A DNA stretch of 8,600 bases from CAG-390 sp964590755. Its GTDB lineage: Bacteria > Bacillota > Clostridia > Oscillospirales > CAG-272. The stretch spans positions 1-8,600 of the forward strand of contig CAZPYK010000069.1 of NCBI GenBank assembly GCA_964590755.1. The letters are read 5' to 3'. The position numbers and the translations under genes were made by a program. The notes beneath the pieces were generated by a model. That model was not told where the DNA came from and did not search any database. It saw only the letters and a list, made by a program, of their open reading frames with translations. Of this stretch, positions 1 to 5,690 are shown in pieces. Each line of letters opens with the position of its first letter. Position 1 is the stretch's first letter.

Positions 1-22
1 CCCCTTCTTTTCTTTTCCTCAC

Positions 23-59
23 GGTAAGGGGATTTTACTTTGGCAACTTACCTTTTTTT
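23..59 (+). terminator. weak terminator-like hairpin from an upstream unit
   Basis: GGTAAG (23-28) can pair with CTTACC (47-52) across an 18-nt loop, and seven T residues (53-59) follow. The T tract fits an intrinsic terminator of a + strand gene lying before the window. The stem is only 6 bp and the loop is long, so this is a weak call. Confidence 0.3.
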
Positions 60-108
60 CGATTTTCGCGCTTTTTCGAGCATTTTTAACGCTTATGCTA
101 TTGATTTT

Positions 109-136
109 TTGTCAATAATATTATACAATATATTAT
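109..136 (+). promoter_or_regulatory. probable sigma-A promoter of pfkA
   Basis: TTGTCA (109-114) and TATTAT (131-136) are separated by 16 bp in a strongly AT-rich stretch. An alternative -10, TTATAT (133-138), gives an 18-bp spacer. The predicted leader to the pfkA start is about 100 nt. It contains a small AAAGC/GCTTT stem (197-212) but no riboswitch that I recognise. Confidence 0.5.
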
Positions 137-240
137 ATGTAGGCAAACGGCTACGCCCGATCACGCGCAGTGCGACAGTTGAACGGGCAAGGATAAAAAG
201 CACTTCGGCTTTAAGATCTAAGAAAGGAAAAAGCTTTTTC

Positions 241-1317
241 ATGGCTGACTTTAAAAGGATAGGCGTTCTCACATCGGGCGGCGACGCACCCGGCATGAAC
301 GCCGCAATAAGAGCAATAACACGTCGCGCACTTCAAAACGGCATTGAGGTAAAGGGGATCATCGGCGGCTACAGCGGTCTTATCGCCGACAATATGATCG
401 ATCTTACCGCGCGCCGCGTTTCAAACATCTCCTGCACGGGAGGCACCATCATATACTCCGACCGTTGCCCCGAATTCAAGACCGAAGAGGGCATGCAAAA
501 AGCGGTCGACACCTGCCGCCGCAACAACATCGATGCCATCGTTGCCATAGGCGGAGACGGCACCTTCCGCGGCGCGACGGATCTTTCCGTCCGCGGAATA
601 CCCACCATCGGTGTGACGGGCTCGATCGACAATGACATAACCGCGACAGATTACACCGTCGGCTTCGACACCGCCATGAACACCGTGCTCGAATGCGTCG
701 ACCGCCTGCGCGACACCTGCGAATCCCACGCAAGATGCAATGTCGTGGAGGTAATGGGACGCGATTGCGGCGAGATAGCACTCAAGACCGGCATTGCATC
801 CGGAGCAGTGGCAGTGGCGATCCCCGAGGTCCCCTTCGACGAGGCGGCAGCCATTGAGCGCATCAAGGCGGCCAAAGCCGACGGCAAGAGAGGAATGCTC
901 GTCATAGTGTCCGAGGGCGTATTCACCGAAGACGGCAAGCCCTACAGCGAGGTGCTGGCAAAGAAGATCGGCGCCGAGACGGGAATAGAGACCAAATTCG
1001 CACGTCTTGCTCACATCGTGCGCGGCGGAAGCCCCACTCTTCGCGACCGTCTGACCGCCACCGAAATGGGCGTTTTTGCGGTCGACATGCTGCTTGCGGG
1101 CAAGAGCGACGCCATCGTCGCCGAGATCGACGGCAAGATAGTAAGCTATGATATCCGCTTTGCGCTGACCACCGATAAGATGTACAAGAAAAAGCTCAAA
1201 GAGGGTCAGCTTGATGACTTCTCCGCTTCGGATATAGAGGCAATGAAGGAGATCTGCGCCAAGAGAGCGGCGGATATACGTCGTCTTTACGACATCTCTT
1301 TGGGGCTCTGCAAGTAA
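241..1317 (+). CDS. pfkA: ATP-dependent 6-phosphofructokinase
   Basis: Phosphorylates fructose 6-phosphate to fructose 1,6-bisphosphate, the committed cytosolic step of glycolysis. The 358-residue product has the PfkA motifs in order: SGGDAPGMNAAIR (12-24), GGDGT (104-108), SIDND (128-132, catalytic Asp130), MGR (172-174), PEVPF (195-199) and HIVRGG (258-263). Gly107 and Gly127 match E. coli Gly104 and Gly124, which indicates ATP rather than pyrophosphate as donor. Ser128 replaces the usual Thr of TIDND, and Lys252 sits where E. coli has Arg243. By hand alignment, E. coli effector-site Glu187 is Val190 here and position 211 is Asp214. The protein is longer than the usual ~320 residues, with a charged C-terminal extension after about 315. 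The ATG at 241 was chosen because the protein homology begins there and AAAGGA (224-228 region) lies upstream. The open frame continues back to 40, but that extension is not PFK-like. No strong terminator follows before scfA. Confidence 0.95.
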   Translation: MADFKRIGVLTSGGDAPGMNAAIRAITRRALQNGIEVKGIIGGYSGLIADNMIDLTARRVSNISCTGGTIIYSDRCPEFKTEEGMQKAVDTCRRNNIDAIVAIGGDGTFRGATDLSVRGIPTIGVTGSIDNDITATDYTVGFDTAMNTVLECVDRLRDTCESHARCNVVEVMGRDCGEIALKTGIASGAVAVAIPEVPFDEAAAIERIKAAKADGKRGMLVIVSEGVFTEDGKPYSEVLAKKIGAETGIETKFARLAHIVRGGSPTLRDRLTATEMGVFAVDMLLAGKSDAIVAEIDGKIVSYDIRFALTTDKMYKKKLKEGQLDDFSASDIEAMKEICAKRAADIRRLYDISLGLCK

Positions 1318-1367
1318 GCGAACTTCTTCCCGCGCGGCAAGCGTTCATTAAAATACGTAAATTAATC

Positions 1368-1396
1368 TTGACACAACCTCGAAAGTGTGTTATAAT
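1368..1396 (+). promoter_or_regulatory. consensus sigma-A promoter of scfA
   Basis: TTGACA (1368-1373) and TATAAT (1391-1396) are perfect consensus boxes with a 17-bp spacer. Transcription should start near 1403, about 43 nt before the scfA start. This predicts strong constitutive-type transcription of the SCIFF peptide independent of pfkA. Confidence 0.9.
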
Positions 1397-1414
1397 GAAT
1401 CAGTTGAAGTATGT

Positions 1415-1429
1415 TCGGGTCTCACCCGA
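1415..1429 (+). promoter_or_regulatory. hairpin abutting the scfA Shine-Dalgarno
   Basis: TCGGGT (1415-1420) pairs perfectly with ACCCGA (1424-1429) around a CTC loop. Its last base touches the purine-rich AGGAAAGGA (1429-1437) that serves as ribosome binding site. The helix sits near the predicted 5' end of the scfA mRNA, so it may protect the transcript or tune translation. That role is inferred. Confidence 0.5.
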
Positions 1430-1445
1430 GGAAAGGAACTTTAAA

Positions 1446-1604
1446 ATGAAGCATATCAAGACAATAAAGACCCGCAATCTTTGCGCAAGCGCCAAGAACG
1501 GCGGCTGTGGCGAGTGCCAGACCTCTTGCCAGTCCGCATGCAAGACCAGCTGCGGTATCGCAAACCAGAAGTGCGAAAATAACGGCGCCAAGGTAAGCAA
1601 ATAA
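1446..1604 (+). CDS. scfA: SCIFF-family ranthipeptide precursor
   Basis: Ribosomally made precursor of a thioether-linked peptide (Six Cys In Forty-Five family), the substrate of the maturase encoded next. The 52-residue product begins MKHIKTIK, the conserved SCIFF leader, and carries the signature Cys21-GE-Cys24-QTS-Cys28-QSA-Cys32-KTS-Cys36, then Cys43. That gives the six canonical cysteines. A seventh, Cys13, lies before the core. In the characterised Thermoanaerobacter peptide Tte1186a, as I recall it, the crosslink joins Cys32 to Thr37. Cys32 is present here but residue 37 is Gly (codon GGT), so the usual acceptor is absent. The ATG at 1446 was chosen because MKHIK is the family N-terminus and AAAGGA (1432-1437) sits 8 nt upstream. 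The frame extends back to 1368, but that part overlaps the promoter. Family identity is secure; the mature structure and biological role are not known from the sequence. Confidence 0.93.
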   Translation: MKHIKTIKTRNLCASAKNGGCGECQTSCQSACKTSCGIANQKCENNGAKVSK

Positions 1605-1632
1605 AAGGCCACCTTTAAACAAGACGGGGCTG

Positions 1633-1636
1633 TTAA
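1633..1636. repeat. left copy of TTAA target-site duplication
   Basis: TTAA here matches TTAA at 1814-1817 on the other side of the foldback element, and collapsing the two restores the ancestral terminator. Because TTAA is palindromic, the same product would arise from a 2-bp TA duplication with element ends A...T, so the true duplication length cannot be decided from one copy. Confidence 0.65.
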
Positions 1637-1813
1637 GGCACCACCGCACAATTTTTTTATTCAATTGCGACGTCAGAAAATCCGTCAGATGCAGCAAATT
1701 TCCCGCTTAAACGCGCGTAGTTATGCTACGCGAAGGGAATTTGCGAAATATGACGGATTTTATGCAAGCAAGTGGATGAAAAAGGCGTTAGCCGTAAATT
1801 GTGCGGTGGTGCC
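1637..1813. mobile_element. 177-bp MITE-like foldback element
   Basis: The ends are perfect inverted repeats: GGCACCACCGCACAATTT (1637-1654) against its complement (1796-1813), or 22 bp if the flanking TTAA is counted. Nested pairings continue inward: AAAATCCGTCA (1677-1687) with 1751-1761, GCAAATTTCCC (1694-1704) with 1735-1744 (one bulge), and CGCGTAG (1714-1720) with CTACGCG (1726-1732) around a TTATG loop. Much of the element is therefore one long imperfect hairpin. It has no plausible protein-coding frame, so it would need a transposase supplied in trans. TA or TTAA targeting suggests an IS630/Tc1-like or an IS1380/piggyBac-like source, but the sequence does not decide between them. A structured-RNA role cannot be excluded, but the clean target duplication argues for insertion. 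Confidence 0.75.
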
Positions 1814-1817
1814 TTAA
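1814..1817. repeat. right copy of TTAA target-site duplication
   Basis: Pairs with the TTAA at 1633-1636. Directly after it, AAAC-ATCTA-GTTTTTTAACAGCCCC continues the interrupted terminator, which is what identifies this position as the right junction of the element. Confidence 0.65.
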
Positions 1818-1880
1818 AAACATCTAGTTTTTTAACAGCCCCCTTTTTACGGTACAGAACAACTTAAGGAGTTTTTTGAT

Positions 1881-3272
1881 TTGACACACCAATATAAGCT
1901 CGGCGGATACAATATAGTGCTTGATGTCTGCTCGGGTGCCGTACATATCGTCGACGATATCACATACGATATGATAGCGATGCTCGAAACGCACACAAGG
2001 GATGAGCTGCTATCCGCAATAAAGAAAAAATATGCCTCCGTGCTTTCCGACGGCGAGGCGGAGGAATGTCTCGCTCAGATAGATGAGCTGATCGCCGCGG
2101 GCGAGCTGCTCTCCCCCGACACCTTTGAACCGATGGCGGGAGAACTGAAGTCGCGCACCGCCGGTGTCGTCAAGGCACTCTGCCTGCATGTGGCGCACAC
2201 CTGCAACCTCAATTGCTCCTATTGCTTTGCAAGCCAGGGCAAATATCACGGCGAACGCGCCGTTATGAGTTTTGAGGTCGGCAAACGCGCGCTGGACTTT
2301 TTGGTTGAAAATTCCGGCAGCAGACATAATCTTGAGGTCGACTTTTTCGGCGGAGAGCCGCTGATGAACTTTGACGTGGTAAAACAGCTGGTGGCATATG
2401 CGAGAAGTATAGAAAAAGAAAAAAATAAAAACTTCCGCTTTACGCTGACCACCAACGGACTTTTGATAGATGACGACGTTATCGATTTTGCCAATCGCGA
2501 GATGAGCAATGTCGTATTGAGCCTTGACGGACGTCGCGAGATACATGACAGATACCGTGTGGACTACGCCGGCAACGGAAGCTGGGATCGCATAGTGCCC
2601 AAGTTCCAAAAGCTCGTTGCGGCACGCGGCGGCAAAAATTATTACATGCGCGGGACCTTTACTCATGCAAACCCCGACTTTTTGAAGGATATCGAAAAAA
2701 TGCTTGAGCTGGGCTTCACCGAGCTGAGCATGGAGCCAGTCGTCTGCGCTCCCGGGGATGCCGAGGAGCTGACAAAAGAAGATCTGCCGACAGTGCTCGA
2801 TCAATACGAAAAGCTGGCGGAGTTGATGCTCAAGCGAGACCGCGAGGGCAAGCCCTTCACCTTTTATCACTATATGATCGACCTTGAAGGCGGTCCGTGC
2901 ATATATAAGCGCATATCCGGCTGCGGCTCGGGAACCGAATATATGGCAGTAACGCCGTGGGGAGATCTTTATCCTTGCCATCAGTTCGTGGGCGAGGAGC
3001 GCTTCCGTCTCGGCGACATTTGGAGCGGCGTCACAAATCACGCGGTGCAAGCCGAATTTGCCGCATGCAACGTGTATGCGCACCCCGAGTGCCGCGATTG
3101 CTGGGCTCGTCTGTACTGCTCGGGCGGCTGTGCCGCAAACGCATATCACTCCACCGGAAGCGTCACCGGTGTGTACAAATACGGCTGTGAGCTTTTCCGC
3201 AAGCGCATCGAATGCGCGATAATGGTCGCCATCGACCGCGCCTGCCGCGAGACGGCGGATGATGCGGAATGA
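1881..3272 (+). CDS. scfB: SCIFF radical SAM/SPASM peptide maturase
   Basis: Radical S-adenosylmethionine enzyme that forms Cys-derived thioether crosslinks in the SCIFF peptide. The 463-residue protein starts with a PqqD/RRE-like region (about 1-85) expected to bind the MKHIK leader. The radical SAM CX3CX2C motif is Cys108, Cys112, Cys115, with GGEP at 157-160. The C-terminal SPASM domain has the complete seven-cysteine pattern: Cys348-X12-Gly-X4-Cys366, then Cys404-X2-Cys407-X5-Cys413-X3-Cys417, then Cys436. That is enough for two auxiliary [4Fe-4S] clusters besides the SAM cluster. Translation starts at TTG (1881): TAAGGAG (1865-1871) lies 9 nt upstream, MTHQYKLGGYNIVLD matches the family N-terminus, and the next in-frame ATG would delete the leader-binding region. 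No consensus promoter lies between scfA and scfB, so expression probably depends on readthrough of the interrupted terminator. No catalytic residue looks damaged. Confidence 0.94.
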   Translation: MTHQYKLGGYNIVLDVCSGAVHIVDDITYDMIAMLETHTRDELLSAIKKKYASVLSDGEAEECLAQIDELIAAGELLSPDTFEPMAGELKSRTAGVVKALCLHVAHTCNLNCSYCFASQGKYHGERAVMSFEVGKRALDFLVENSGSRHNLEVDFFGGEPLMNFDVVKQLVAYARSIEKEKNKNFRFTLTTNGLLIDDDVIDFANREMSNVVLSLDGRREIHDRYRVDYAGNGSWDRIVPKFQKLVAARGGKNYYMRGTFTHANPDFLKDIEKMLELGFTELSMEPVVCAPGDAEELTKEDLPTVLDQYEKLAELMLKRDREGKPFTFYHYMIDLEGGPCIYKRISGCGSGTEYMAVTPWGDLYPCHQFVGEERFRLGDIWSGVTNHAVQAEFAACNVYAHPECRDCWARLYCSGGCAANAYHSTGSVTGVYKYGCELFRKRIECAIMVAIDRACRETADDAE

Positions 3273-3294
3273 CGCGCACCGACAAAATTCAAAG

Positions 3295-4635
3295 ATGAAC
3301 ACACCGATAGTCGACTATATCCGCGCGTATGAAGCGAGCGGAGCGTTGCGCATGCACATGCCGGGTCACAAGGGCGAGCGGGTGTTGGGTCCCGAGGGCG
3401 CGGATATCACCGAAATAAGCGGTGCCGACAGCCTTTATGAGGCGAGCGGCATAATACGCGAAAGCGAGAACAACGCCTCACGTCTGTTCGGCTGCCCGAC
3501 CTTTTATTCCGCCGAGGGCTCGTCGCTTTCGATACGAGCCATGCTCTACCTTATCTTGCTGTACGCCCGCGAGCGCGGACACGTACCGAGAGTGCTGGCG
3601 GCAAGAAATTGCCACAAAAGCTTTGTCTCGGCGGCGGCACTGCTCGACCTTGACACCGAGTGGCTGTGTGGCGGCGGAGAGAGCTATCTTTCCTGCCGTA
3701 TCGATCCGTCACGCCTCGCAGAAACGCTCGACCGCGCAGATCCTCCGTTTGATGCGGTCTGGGTGACATCCCCCGACTATCTCGGCGAAATGGCGGATAT
3801 CTCGGCGCTTTCCGAGGTCTGCCACAGCCGCGGAGCGCTTTTGGCGGTCGATTGCGCGCACGGCGCGTATCTGCGCTTTTTGTCGCGCTCACTCTTCCCC
3901 ATCGATCTGGGAGCCGACCTCTGCGCGACCTCGGCTCACAAGACACTGCCCGTGCTGACAGGAGGCGGGTATCTTCACATCTCACCGTCGCTTGACGGTG
4001 CGGTCACGGAAAACGCGAAGACCGCGCTCTCACTTTTCGGCTCAACGAGCCCATCGTATCTGATACTCGGATCGCTCGATGCGGCAAACGCACTGCTTGC
4101 CGATGATTACGGTGCGAAGATAGCCGAGCTTGCCGATGTCGTCGCGTCGATGCGTGCACGCTTGGAGCGCGCCGGCTTCGTCACCGTCGGAGATGAGCCG
4201 CTGAAGCTCACCTTTGCAACAAAGAGCTTAGGCTACAGCGGCACCGAATTTGCCGCAGCACTCGCCGAACGCGGTATAGTGATCGAATTTTCCGATCCGG
4301 ATCTTGCGGTGCTGATGCTCACTCCATCGGTGGGCGAAGCGGGATTGCGGAGGCTTGAGCGGGAGCTCTCGGCTCTTCCGCGTCATCCTGCACAGGTCTC
4401 GGCACCGCCCGCGCCCGCTCTGCCCGAACGTGTGATGAGCATACGTCGTGCGGTGCTTTCACCGCGTGAGCGGGTGCCGATATCCTCCGCGGTGGGAAGA
4501 GTGCTCGCCGACGTCAGTGTCGGATGCCCTCCCGCCGTTCCGATAGCGGTATCCGGCGAGCGGATCGACCTTGCCGCCGCAAGGCTGTTCGACTATTACG
4601 GCATCACCGAATGCACGGTCGTAAAGGAGCTTTGA
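3295..4635 (+). CDS. Orn/Lys/Arg decarboxylase-family PLP enzyme
   Basis: Fold-type I pyridoxal-phosphate protein of the Orn/Lys/Arg decarboxylase group, such as the SpeA/YaaO-type proteins of Firmicutes; the substrate is not evident. From this start there are 446 residues. Visible motifs are MPGHKG (22-27), DCAHG (186-190, cofactor-stacking His189), SAHKTLPVLTGG (213-224, Schiff-base Lys216) and TSPSY (251-255). A C-terminal domain has CPPAVPIAVSGE (411-422). The whole protein is present, at the short end for the group. ATG 3295 gives the family-like N-terminus MNTPIVDYIRAYEASG. In-frame ATGs at 3259 and 3262 would overlap the end of scfB by up to 14 nt. None has a strong Shine-Dalgarno, so translational coupling to scfB is likely and the start is uncertain. 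A role in SCIFF maturation is not supported by homology, and a housekeeping polyamine-type role is equally possible. Confidence 0.85.
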   Translation: MNTPIVDYIRAYEASGALRMHMPGHKGERVLGPEGADITEISGADSLYEASGIIRESENNASRLFGCPTFYSAEGSSLSIRAMLYLILLYARERGHVPRVLAARNCHKSFVSAAALLDLDTEWLCGGGESYLSCRIDPSRLAETLDRADPPFDAVWVTSPDYLGEMADISALSEVCHSRGALLAVDCAHGAYLRFLSRSLFPIDLGADLCATSAHKTLPVLTGGGYLHISPSLDGAVTENAKTALSLFGSTSPSYLILGSLDAANALLADDYGAKIAELADVVASMRARLERAGFVTVGDEPLKLTFATKSLGYSGTEFAAALAERGIVIEFSDPDLAVLMLTPSVGEAGLRRLERELSALPRHPAQVSAPPAPALPERVMSIRRAVLSPRERVPISSAVGRVLADVSVGCPPAVPIAVSGERIDLAAARLFDYYGITECTVVKEL

Positions 4636-4660
4636 GCACTCTGCACGAGCGGATAACCAA

Positions 4661-4710
4661 ACAATAAGCTCCGACCGTCTCGCGTTTGCGAGACGGTCGG
4701 AGCTTATTGT
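4661..4710. terminator. bidirectional terminator between convergent units
   Basis: A 23-bp perfect inverted repeat (4661-4683 with 4688-4710) around a GTTT loop lies 25 nt after the decarboxylase stop and 35 nt beyond the Rrf2 stop. The GC-rich core is flanked by ACAATAAGC/GCTTATTGT, giving short U-rich runs on both strands rather than a clean U tract. It should end transcription arriving from either side. Confidence 0.85.
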
Positions 4711-4745
4711 GTACTCCCATCGGCGGGTATCGGAAATAGTTTTAT

Positions 4746-5162
4746 TCAGATGTTATTTTCGGTCTCAACGAGATCCGCAAGCGTTTTGCTGTCGAAAAAA
4801 TCGTTTATCATTTGATAAAATTCGACCCACATGGGATGTGTTGTGCAACGGCACTCCTTGACGCACGGCTCGGCACCGCAGGAAAGGCACGCAACGGGAG
4901 CAAGATCGCCCTCGGTCAGCCGCAACACCTCGCCCACCTTGCATTCCTTGGGATCTCTCAGCAGTCTGTAGCCGCCTCCCTTTCCTTGAAGCCCCTCGAT
5001 TATGCCGCTTTTGGACAGCACCGGAACGATCTGCTCAAGATATTTATGCGATATTCCCAGCTTCTCGGCAATGTCGCGCATCGGAACATATTCGCCGCCC
5101 GTGTGTGCGGCAAGCTCACCGAGCATCCGCAGAGCATAACGACCTCTGGTCGATATCATCAT
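4746..5162 (-). CDS. IscR-like Rrf2-family Fe-S repressor
   Basis: Probable [2Fe-2S]-sensing transcription factor that adjusts Fe-S cluster synthesis. The 138-residue protein begins MMISTRGRYALRML, the Rrf2 N-terminus. The winged helix-turn-helix spans about residues 25-65 and includes GISHKYLEQIVPVLSKSGI and the wing GGGYRL. The cluster loop has Cys92, Cys95, Cys100, Cys104 and Cys106, followed by THPMW. Cys100, Cys106 and His109 align with E. coli IscR Cys98, Cys104 and His107; Cys95 or Cys92 would supply the third cysteine. A cysteine-sensing CymR-type role is less likely because the Cys/His pattern is kept. The start at 5162 gives the normal M-x-IST spacing; the adjacent ATG at 5159 is possible. 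It is the last gene after the desulfurase and scaffold genes (39-nt gap), so it probably shares their promoter and controls it. Confidence 0.88.
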   Translation of the reverse strand: MMISTRGRYALRMLGELAAHTGGEYVPMRDIAEKLGISHKYLEQIVPVLSKSGIIEGLQGKGGGYRLLRDPKECKVGEVLRLTEGDLAPVACLSCGAEPCVKECRCTTHPMWVEFYQMINDFFDSKTLADLVETENNI

Positions 5163-5201
5163 GCCATCTCACCGCTTTCCTCTTTCGGCTGTCTCCGACG
5201 C

Positions 5202-5633
5202 TCAAACGTGACAGCTCTCGCCATGCTCATCCGATGCAAGCAGGGCGGGATCGTACTCTATACCGTTCTTCTCATAATAGTCGCGAAGCGCGTTCTTTAT
5301 TGCCTCCTCGGCGAGCACCGAGCAGTGTATCTTGTGCGCGGGAAGACCGTCCAGCGCCTCGACCACCGCCTTGTTGGTCAGCGCGAGCGCGTCGGAGACC
5401 GGCTTTCCCTTTATCAGCTCGGTCGCCATTGAGCTGGACGCTATAGCCGAGCCGCATCCGAAGGTCTCGAATTTTGCGTCAACTATGATATCGTTTTCGA
5501 TCTTGAGATATATCTTCATTATATCCCCGCATTTTGCGTTGCCGACCTCGCCGACACCGTCCGCGTTCTCTATGATGCCCACATTTCGGGGATTTCTGAA
5601 ATGATCCATTACCTTTTCACTGTACAATGCCAT
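5202..5633 (-). CDS. iscU: IscU/NifU-like Fe-S cluster scaffold
   Basis: Assembles nascent Fe-S clusters from sulfur delivered by the desulfurase encoded upstream. The 143-residue protein has the three ligand cysteines Cys35 (in KCGD, with Asp37), Cys60 (in FGCGSAIASSS) and Cys104 (in KIHCSVLAEEA). It starts MALYSEKVMDHFRNPRNVG, as in NifU N-terminal proteins. The LPPVK chaperone-recognition motif of E. coli IscU is changed to LPAHK (97-101), which fits clostridial systems without HscA/HscB; no such chaperone genes are nearby. An extra Cys141 lies in the tail HGESCHV. GGAG (complement of 5640-5643) is 6 nt before the ATG. The gene lies 52 nt after the desulfurase gene and 39 nt before the Rrf2 gene, so one transcript is likely. 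The SufU alternative is less likely because the gene sits in a NifS-type operon and no suf genes are near. Confidence 0.92.
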   Translation of the reverse strand: MALYSEKVMDHFRNPRNVGIIENADGVGEVGNAKCGDIMKIYLKIENDIIVDAKFETFGCGSAIASSSMATELIKGKPVSDALALTNKAVVEALDGLPAHKIHCSVLAEEAIKNALRDYYEKNGIEYDPALLASDEHGESCHV

Positions 5634-5648
5634 TATAAGCTCCGTTCC

Positions 5649-5690
5649 GCCGCTTAGTGCGGCATGATCATGATTATGATTATGATTATT
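5649..5690. repeat. hexanucleotide repeat and small hairpin in the desulfurase-scaffold gap
   Basis: ATGATC followed by three ATGATT copies (5664-5681 and 5682-5687, continuing ATT to 5690) overlaps the desulfurase stop codon. Next to it GCCGC (5649-5653) pairs with GCGGC (5659-5663). The hairpin is too weak and lacks a U tract for termination; it may be a processing site or simply spacer. Confidence 0.5.

Larger units (their letters stand above)
1626..1848 (+). terminator. scfA intrinsic terminator/attenuator split by an insertion
   Basis: GGGGCTGTTAA (1626-1636) is complementary to TTAACAGCCCC (1832-1842), which is followed by CTTTTT (1843-1848). Removing 1637-1813 and one TTAA copy restores a compact hairpin. 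Its left arm GGGGCTGTTAAAAAC and right arm GTTTTTTAACAGCCCC differ by one bulged T, around an ATCTA loop, and a U tract follows. Such a hairpin between precursor and maturase genes would keep peptide transcripts in excess of maturase transcripts. The 11-bp outer stem can still form now, but around a loop of about 195 nt that folds on itself. A residual AAAAAC/GTTTTT stem (1816-1832) also remains. Confidence 0.7.

Noticed and set aside
40..240. N-terminal extension of the pfkA frame by 67 residues
   Set aside because: It covers the likely promoter and leader, is not PFK-like, and homology begins exactly at the ATG at 241 with a Shine-Dalgarno site.
1318..1367. Intrinsic terminator after pfkA
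   Set aside because: Only the short CCGCGCGG palindrome and AT-rich sequence are present, with no stable stem followed by a T tract.
1422..1697. Hydrophobic minus-strand frame antisense to scfA
   Set aside because: Its hydrophobic appearance arises from antisense reading of the Cys-rich scfA codons, it runs into the foldback element, and it has no convincing ribosome site.
1637..1813. Riboswitch or known structured ncRNA between scfA and scfB
   Set aside because: The near-complete foldback symmetry, perfect inverted ends and flanking TTAA copies fit a mobile element better, and no known riboswitch core was recognised.
2010..3302. 430-residue open frame on the minus strand opposite scfB
   Set aside because: The sense strand encodes a complete radical SAM/SPASM enzyme with all motifs; the antisense frame has no recognisable domain and is a codon-bias shadow.
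5664..5690. Hexanucleotide repeat as a phase-variation switch
   Set aside because: Only four units, in a multiple of three, and mostly after the desulfurase stop codon, so slippage would not shift a reading frame.
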